NCBI GenBank assembly: GCA_026999335.1
Contig: JALTPW010000471.1
Location: 1-11,060, forward strand
Source of the DNA: Chromatiales bacterium
Lineage (GTDB): Bacteria; Pseudomonadota; Gammaproteobacteria; SZUA-152
DNA: 11,060 nucleotides
Direction of reading: 5' to 3'
The notes beneath the pieces are model-generated. The model was given only the letters and a program-made list of their open reading frames with translations. It had not been told where the DNA came from and did no database searches. The translations under genes and the position numbers were made by a program. Positions 6,984 through 11,060 of the stretch are shown in pieces; positions within the stretch are counted from its first letter, which is position 1; each line of letters starts with the position of its first letter.

Positions 6984-8333
6984 ATGGTACAAAAAAAGAC
7001 ACCCGAAAAGACAGAAGAAAAAACAGAAGAAAAGACAGAAGAAAAGACACAAAAACTCACTCTGACAGACCCGGCCAGTGGCAGGACGCTGGAACTACCC
7101 GTGTTGAAAGGGACGCAAGGTCCAGCCGTCATCCCCATCGGCAATCTTTACCGTGAACTGGGTTATTTCACCTTTGATCCCGGTTTTCTGGCCACTGCCA
7201 GCTGCCGCAGCGCGGTGACCTTTATTGACGGCGAGCAGGGGGTGTTGCTCTACCGCGGCTATCCCATCGAACAGTTAGCGGAGCACAGCACCTTTCTCGA
7301 AGTCGCTTATTTGCTGATGTATGGTGAGCTGCCCTCTGCGCAACAACACGACGACTTCACCAGCACGATTGACTGTCACACGATGATCAATGAAAGCCTG
7401 AGGCGTTTTTATGATGGTTTCTACCACGATGCCCATCCGATGGCGATCATGGTCGGGGTGGTGGGGTCGCTATCGGCCTTTTACCACGACTCCACCGATA
7501 TTCACGATCCCCGCCACCGCGAGATTGCCGCCCACCGCATGATCGCCAAAATGCCCACCATCGCCGCAGCCTGTTACAAGCACTCCATTGGCGAACCGCT
7601 GGTCTATCCCAAAAATGATCTCAGTTATGCCGCCAATCTGTTGCACATGATGTTTTCCGTGCCCAGCGAGGAATATCCCATCGATCCGGTGGCGGAACAG
7701 GCCCTGGATCTTATTTTTATGTTGCATGCCGACCATGAGCAAAACGCCAGCACCTCCACCGTGCGTCTGGCGGGTAGTTCCGGCGCCAACCCCTTCGCCT
7801 GCATTGCCTCCGGCATTGCGGCGCTATGGGGGCCGGCCCATGGGGGCGCCAATGAAGCCGCATTGAATATGCTGGAGGCGATGGGTGATGTGAAAAACGT
7901 ACCCAATTATATTGCCAAGGCCAAGGATGAAAACGACCCTTTCCGTCTGATGGGTTTTGGTCACCGTGTCTACAAAAATCACGATCCCCGGGCACGCGTC
8001 ATACGCGCGGCCTGTCACGAAGTCCTGGCAAGACTGGGGGATCCCAATGAGCCATTGTTCGAGCTGGCACTGGCGCTTGAAGAGGCCGCACTCAAGGATG
8101 ACTATTTTATCGAACGCAAACTCTATCCCAACGTGGATTTTTACTCGGGCCTCATTTACAAGGCACTGGGTATTCCCACCAATATGTTCACGGTGATGTT
8201 TGCCATCGCCCGCACGGCGGGTTGGGTTGCGCAGTGGATGGAGATGATCGCCGAACCGCAACAGCGCATTGGCCGGCCTCGACAGCTGTATGTTGGGCCG
8301 GCGCGTCGGGATTATCCAGCAACGCTTGAATGA
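6984..8333 (+). CDS. gltA: Citrate synthase, type II bacterial, with an added N-terminal repeat tail
   Basis: This cytoplasmic enzyme condenses acetyl-CoA with oxaloacetate to form citrate. The 449-residue product has all catalytic residues: H286 in GPAHGG, H327 in GFGHRV and D385 in NVDFYSG. They are displaced by a near-constant 22-23 residues from the E. coli positions (264, 305, 362), so the core is intact and the added length lies at the N-terminus. The small N-terminal beta domain of type II (hexameric, often NADH-inhibited) enzymes is present from about residue 25. Residues 8-23 are EKTE three times then EKTQ, a low-complexity charged tail. The gene follows mdh by 11 bases, a pairing that places both oxaloacetate-using enzymes in one transcript. 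The next small gene starts 7 bases after the stop. Function is near certain; the direction in vivo, including possible reverse citrate cleavage, cannot be read from sequence. Confidence 0.95.
   Translation: MVQKKTPEKTEEKTEEKTEEKTQKLTLTDPASGRTLELPVLKGTQGPAVIPIGNLYRELGYFTFDPGFLATASCRSAVTFIDGEQGVLLYRGYPIEQLAEHSTFLEVAYLLMYGELPSAQQHDDFTSTIDCHTMINESLRRFYDGFYHDAHPMAIMVGVVGSLSAFYHDSTDIHDPRHREIAAHRMIAKMPTIAAACYKHSIGEPLVYPKNDLSYAANLLHMMFSVPSEEYPIDPVAEQALDLIFMLHADHEQNASTSTVRLAGSSGANPFACIASGIAALWGPAHGGANEAALNMLEAMGDVKNVPNYIAKAKDENDPFRLMGFGHRVYKNHDPRARVIRAACHEVLARLGDPNEPLFELALALEEAALKDDYFIERKLYPNVDFYSGLIYKALGIPTNMFTVMFAIARTAGWVAQWMEMIAEPQQRIGRPRQLYVGPARRDYPATLE
7005..7052 (+). repeat. Four tandem 12-bp units inside the 5' end of gltA
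   Basis: The unit GAAAAGACAGAA occurs at 7005-7016, 7017-7028 (one G to A change), 7029-7040 and 7041-7052 (one G to C change). It encodes EKTE, EKTE, EKTE, EKTQ. The coding strand contains no T from 6990 to about 7056. Because the unit is a multiple of three, copy-number change by slippage would lengthen or shorten the tail without breaking the frame. Confidence 0.9.
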
Positions 8334-8340
8334 GGAAAAA

Positions 8341-8466
8341 ATGATGGCGTGGTTAGCGGACTACTGGTTATTGATATTGCTGTTGTTGGCCTGTGTCGGT
8401 GTGCATTTTTTTATGCATGGCGGGCATGGCAAGTCGGACGATAGTCACGATAAACACCGGCACTGA
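8341..8466 (+). CDS. Small His-rich single-helix membrane protein, DUF2933-like
   Basis: This is a 41-residue product. Residues 4-25 form one hydrophobic helix, followed by a short tail rich in His and Gly (HFFMHGGHGK, then HDKHRH): six histidines at 22, 26, 29, 36, 39 and 41. The helix plus HxxMHGGHG pattern resembles DUF2933 proteins, small inner-membrane proteins of unknown role often found near metal or redox genes; this one lacks the Cys-Pro seen in many of them. The upstream gltA stop is embedded in GAGGA at 8332-8336. The spacing suits ATG 8344 slightly better than 8341, so the product could be one residue shorter. An upstream in-frame ATG at 8269 lies inside gltA and is not needed. 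A metal-binding role is only a guess from the histidines. Confidence 0.62.
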   Translation: MMAWLADYWLLILLLLACVGVHFFMHGGHGKSDDSHDKHRH

Positions 8467-8489
8467 TTTAGGGGGACACTTGTAGCTGG

Positions 8490-8562
8490 GTAGCCTGGGT
8501 TGAGGAACGAAACCCGGGAAATGTTGGCGCTACTCCGGGTTTCGTTCCTCAACCCAGGCTAC
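8490..8562. repeat. REP/MITE-like palindrome: perfect 28-bp inverted repeat, 17-base loop
   Basis: The left arm (8490-8517, starting GTAGCCTGGGTTGAGG) and right arm (8535-8562, ending CAACCCAGGCTAC) are exact reverse complements over 28 bases, separated by 17 bases. The GTAGCCTGGGT...ACCCGG style is that of dispersed extragenic palindromes common in proteobacteria and moved in trans by REP-associated transposases. A 7-base direct repeat GTAGCTG flanks it at 8482-8488 and 8566-8572, possibly a target-site duplication. It could also stabilise or end the upstream transcript, but no T-run follows, so it is not a classical terminator. This element fills most of the 142-base gap between 8466 and 8609. 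Confidence 0.85.
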
Positions 8563-8595
8563 AGGGTAGCTGTGATGTGAGACGTTGGAACAAGC

Positions 8596-8600
8596 AGGGA
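8596..8600 (+). promoter_or_regulatory. Ribosome binding site of the FAD oxidoreductase gene
   Basis: AGGGA lies 8 bases before ATG 8609, supporting that start. No convincing -35/-10 pair was identified in the 46 bases between the palindrome and the gene. Confidence 0.55.
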
Positions 8601-8608
8601 TAAGTTGA

Positions 8609-9754
8609 ATGACAAAAAATAATACACACCCTGAAGCTGCCGTGGAAATCGCGGGTGCTGGTCCGGCTGGATTGGCCGCAGCGATTACCCTGGCCCATGC
8701 GGGGCGTCGGGTGATCGTGCATGAAGCCCACAAAGCGGTGGGTTACCGCTTCGGTGGCGATTTTCAGGGCCTGGAGAACTGGACCACCCGGGAAGACGTA
8801 CTGAGCGTACTGAAAAATCTGGGTTTGACGACGGACTTCACGGCCGTGCCTGGACGCAATGGCAGTGCCTTCGATGCCAGTGGTAAATGTTATGAAATCA
8901 ACAGTGACGAGACACTGTTCTATCTCGTGGAGCGCGGTTCCGGCCCCGATACGCTTGACAGCGCCCTGCTCAGACAGGCCCGGGCACTGGGTGTGGAAGT
9001 GCATTTCAACAGCCGCCTGCGCCACATGGCAGGTGAAGGCATCCTTGCTGCCGGCCCACGGGCCGCAGATGCCATTGCCGTCGGCTATCACTTTGAGACC
9101 GACATGGCGGATGGTTATTGGGTCATTTGCGACAATGATCTTGCGCCCAAAGGTTATGCCTATCTCTTGGTGATGAATGGCAAGGGCACGGTGAAAAGCT
9201 GCATGTTTTCCGGCTTCAAACAGGAAAAGCTTTACGTGCAGCGAACCCTGGAGGCGTTTCAGCGCCTGGTCGGTCTGACGATGAAAAACCCTCGCCCCCA
9301 TGGTGGCAGCGGTAATTTTCACATTCCGCAAAGTGCCCGTAGCGGCCCACATCCCCTGGTCGGAGAACAGGCTGGATTTCAGGACACGCTATGGGGTTTC
9401 GGTATGCGTCTGGCCATTTTATCGGGTGTGCTGGCCGCCCGAAGTCTACTGAATAATGAAGATTATGATGTGCTTTGGCAGCGGGAATTGAAACCACAAA
9501 TGGAGACTTCGGTCGTCAATCGGGCCCTGTTCAGTCTGTTGGGAAATCGGGGCTATGGCTGGTTTTTGCATCGTTATATCTCCGCGCCAAATTTGCGCGA
9601 AGCATTGCGACGGCAGTATCAACCATCCTGGCCCAAACGTCTGCTGGATCCCTGGGCCAGATATCGCTACAAAAGTCTGCGCAAAGATGTCACCTGTGAT
9701 CATATCGACTGCCACTGTATCTGGTGCCGTGGGGAGTGTTGTATCCATGAATAG
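8609..9754 (+). CDS. FAD-dependent oxidoreductase, geranylgeranyl-reductase-like, with a cysteine-rich tail
   Basis: The protein has 381 residues. The N-terminal FAD-binding Rossmann motif GAGPAG is at 16-21, with E39 closing the fold (VIVHEA). A second FAD-contact segment, LVGEQAG at 250-256 followed by FQDTLWGFG, matches the GDxxG region of the geranylgeranyl reductase / p-hydroxybenzoate hydroxylase superfamily, but the usual Asp is Glu (E253). The last 19 residues hold six cysteines: C363, C368, C370, C373, C377 and C378. This could bind a metal or an Fe-S cluster. Family members reduce isoprenoid chains or hydroxylate aromatic rings, so a lipid or quinone substrate is plausible, and the distance to rquA makes a link possible but unproven. 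It lies downstream of the REP-like element with its own ribosome binding site and may be a separate transcript. The substrate is unknown. Confidence 0.75.
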   Translation: MTKNNTHPEAAVEIAGAGPAGLAAAITLAHAGRRVIVHEAHKAVGYRFGGDFQGLENWTTREDVLSVLKNLGLTTDFTAVPGRNGSAFDASGKCYEINSDETLFYLVERGSGPDTLDSALLRQARALGVEVHFNSRLRHMAGEGILAAGPRAADAIAVGYHFETDMADGYWVICDNDLAPKGYAYLLVMNGKGTVKSCMFSGFKQEKLYVQRTLEAFQRLVGLTMKNPRPHGGSGNFHIPQSARSGPHPLVGEQAGFQDTLWGFGMRLAILSGVLAARSLLNNEDYDVLWQRELKPQMETSVVNRALFSLLGNRGYGWFLHRYISAPNLREALRRQYQPSWPKRLLDPWARYRYKSLRKDVTCDHIDCHCIWCRGECCIHE

Positions 9755-9783
9755 CGTGCATGGAAAACGCTTGGATAAATAGC

Positions 9784-10572
9784 ATGAAACTATTTCCAAA
9801 AAAACTTCGCGAGATCGTATTTCACACATTGGTTGGCGCCTTCATCGGTATCGTTGTGTTACACCCGGTTACCAAAATCGTCTATTGGTTTGAATTTCGC
9901 CATGACCTGGCTGCTGGCGATGAAAATTTGTGGCGCTTTCTTCTCTCCCGCCTTGACTCGACCTTTGTCCTGGAGATGGTGCCGATGAGTCTGGTTTTTG
10001 CCTTCATTGGTGGTGGCATCGGCTTAGCCTTCGCCATCTATCATCTGGCGCTCGTCAGGCAGCAGCGGACAGTGCACTACCTGGAAAAGGAACTGGCAGA
10101 GGATCTACCCGCTCTGATAAAAGATGGCGAGGGTGAACACCTGGAATTCAAGTCGTCAGTACGCTGGGATTTTCGTCAGGGTAAAATTAATAAAGCACTC
10201 GAAATGGTTATTGCAAGAACGCTGGTTGGTTTTATGAATCATCGTGGTGGCAGCCTACTGATTGGTGTGGACGATGAGGGTGAGGTTGTCGGTCTGGAAC
10301 ATGACTATAAAACGCTAAAAAGCAAGGGCAGAGATGGTTTCGAACTCTGTATCACGGATATTGTAACAAGCCGGATAGGTGTGGACATGTGTTCTTTTAT
10401 CCATTGTGTGTTTTATGAAATAGAAAGTAAGGATGTCTGTCGAGTCATTGTTGAGTCTGCCGTTGAGCCTGTTTATTTGCGGGATGGGAATACATCCAGA
10501 TATTTCTTGCGCACCGGAAATGGGACGCGTGAACTCGATGCGCGTGAAGCGATGGCACATATCACGCGCTAG
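9784..10572 (+). CDS. Membrane-anchored Schlafen AlbA_2 domain protein
   Basis: The product has 262 residues from ATG 9784; an in-frame ATG at 9760 would add eight. I prefer 9784 because GGA at 9773-9775 is spaced 8 bases and the product then begins MKLFPKKLRE, a basic stretch before a helix, but neither start has a strong ribosome site. Two hydrophobic helices (about 11-27 and 61-89) are separated by a roughly 35-residue loop. A charged linker leads to a C-terminal AlbA_2 domain from about 116: EGEHLEFKSSVRW, then the core MNHRGGSLLIGVDDEG at 141-156, VGLEHDY, and a closing FLRTGNGTREL. AlbA_2 domains are commonly soluble, often with a helicase or winged-helix partner, and are implicated in nucleic acid binding; no such partner is seen here. 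The topology predicts a cytoplasmic AlbA_2 domain tethered to the inner membrane. The biological role is unknown. The gene is more A+T-rich than the por block. Confidence 0.78.
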   Translation: MKLFPKKLREIVFHTLVGAFIGIVVLHPVTKIVYWFEFRHDLAAGDENLWRFLLSRLDSTFVLEMVPMSLVFAFIGGGIGLAFAIYHLALVRQQRTVHYLEKELAEDLPALIKDGEGEHLEFKSSVRWDFRQGKINKALEMVIARTLVGFMNHRGGSLLIGVDDEGEVVGLEHDYKTLKSKGRDGFELCITDIVTSRIGVDMCSFIHCVFYEIESKDVCRVIVESAVEPVYLRDGNTSRYFLRTGNGTRELDAREAMAHITR

Positions 10573-10632
10573 TGAAGCGATTTACAGGGTTGCCTGTGGT
10601 TGTTCTCGAAAAAGAGCTAAGGAATATGCACG

Positions 10633-11060
10633 ATGTTGAAACATGACATGACGAAACGAGGTGCTGGTTTGAAAAACGACCATGAAAATTCCGTGCAAAA
10701 AGAGTATGCCCACTTGGCACAGAAATATGACGACAAGTGGAGTTTTTATGTTGAGGCAACCCTTCAGAAAACACTGAAAAAAATTGAACTCCATTCGGGC
10801 GAGCATTTGCTTGATATTGGCTGTGGAACAGGTGCTTTACTCGCCGCAATAGAAAAGAGGTATCCCGATGCTGTTTTAGCCGGTGTTGACCCCACCCAGG
10901 AAATGCTCGATATCGCCGGCAATCGATTGTCAAAAAAGGTTCATATCAAACGAAGCTGGGCGGAAAGACTTCCCTTTGACACCGAGACATTTGATGTCAT
11001 CGTATTTTGCAGTGTGTTCCACTACATTCGCGAACCACTTCTTGCCCTTAAAGAGGTGGT
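10633..11060 (+). CDS. Class I SAM-dependent methyltransferase, 5' part (cut by window end)
   Basis: The frame is open from ATG 10633 to the end of the window, 142 codons. TAAGGA at 10618-10623 is spaced 9 bases from this ATG; Met at 10648 is an alternative. Motif I LLDIGCGTG, the acidic end of beta2 GVDPTQEML, the beta4 region LPFDTETFDVIVFCSVFHYI and the following LLALKEV all match the Methyltransf_11 type of small-molecule or lipid methyltransferases (UbiE/UbiG-like fold). Unlike rquA in this window it keeps the canonical glycine-rich SAM loop, so it is expected to be a true methyltransferase. The substrate cannot be told from the visible half. It starts 60 bases after the AlbA_2 gene and may share its transcript. 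Confidence 0.85.
   Translation, partial: MLKHDMTKRGAGLKNDHENSVQKEYAHLAQKYDDKWSFYVEATLQKTLKKIELHSGEHLLDIGCGTGALLAAIEKRYPDAVLAGVDPTQEMLDIAGNRLSKKVHIKRSWAERLPFDTETFDVIVFCSVFHYIREPLLALKEV

Noticed and set aside
10584..10597. Small hairpin ACAGG-GTTG-CCTGT after the AlbA_2 gene as a terminator
   Set aside because: The stem is only 5 bp and is not followed by a run of T.

Overview
The window reads as one chromosomal stretch of a proteobacterium, most plausibly a gammaproteobacterium with an anaerobic or microaerobic, possibly sulfur- or iron-linked respiratory life. This placement is an inference from gene content (c-type cytochromes, RquA, a multi-subunit pyruvate:acceptor oxidoreductase, a REP-like palindrome), not from a phylogenetic marker. 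Every supported gene is on the + strand. No rRNA, tRNA, CRISPR array, integrase or complete insertion sequence was seen.

Region 1 (1-8466) is a compact, probably co-transcribed block. In order it holds: the last 30 codons of a monohaem cytochrome c; an RquA-type rhodoquinone biosynthesis protein; a four-helix membrane protein with one CxxCH haem c site; the gamma, alpha and beta subunits of a pyruvate:acceptor (ferredoxin) oxidoreductase; a GltD-like NAD(P)H flavoprotein that carries the missing delta (2x[4Fe-4S]) ferredoxin domain at its C-terminus; an LDH-type malate dehydrogenase; a citrate synthase with an extra repetitive Lys/Glu/Thr tail; and a 41-residue His-rich single-helix protein resembling DUF2933. 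Genes overlap or lie within 16 bases of each other, and most have a clear Shine-Dalgarno sequence.

Functionally, the block links pyruvate to acetyl-CoA (PorGAB), acetyl-CoA plus oxaloacetate to citrate (GltA), oxaloacetate to malate (Mdh), and the quinone switch (RquA) that lets a reductive branch end in fumarate reduction. These are the opening steps of both arms of a split TCA cycle, plus the low-potential quinone the reductive arm needs. Electrons from PorGAB would pass through the ferredoxin/GltD fusion to NAD(P). The Mdh has lost the acidic residue that normally selects NAD, which hints at a shared NADP(H) pool.

Region 2 (8467-8608) is intergenic and holds a perfect 28-bp inverted repeat of REP/MITE type, bracketed by short direct repeats.

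Region 3 (8609-11060) is looser accessory content: a geranylgeranyl-reductase-like FAD oxidoreductase with a six-cysteine tail, a membrane-anchored Schlafen/AlbA_2-domain protein, and the first 142 codons of a class I SAM methyltransferase cut by the window edge. By eye, the last two genes and rquA are more A+T-rich than the por-mdh-gltA core.
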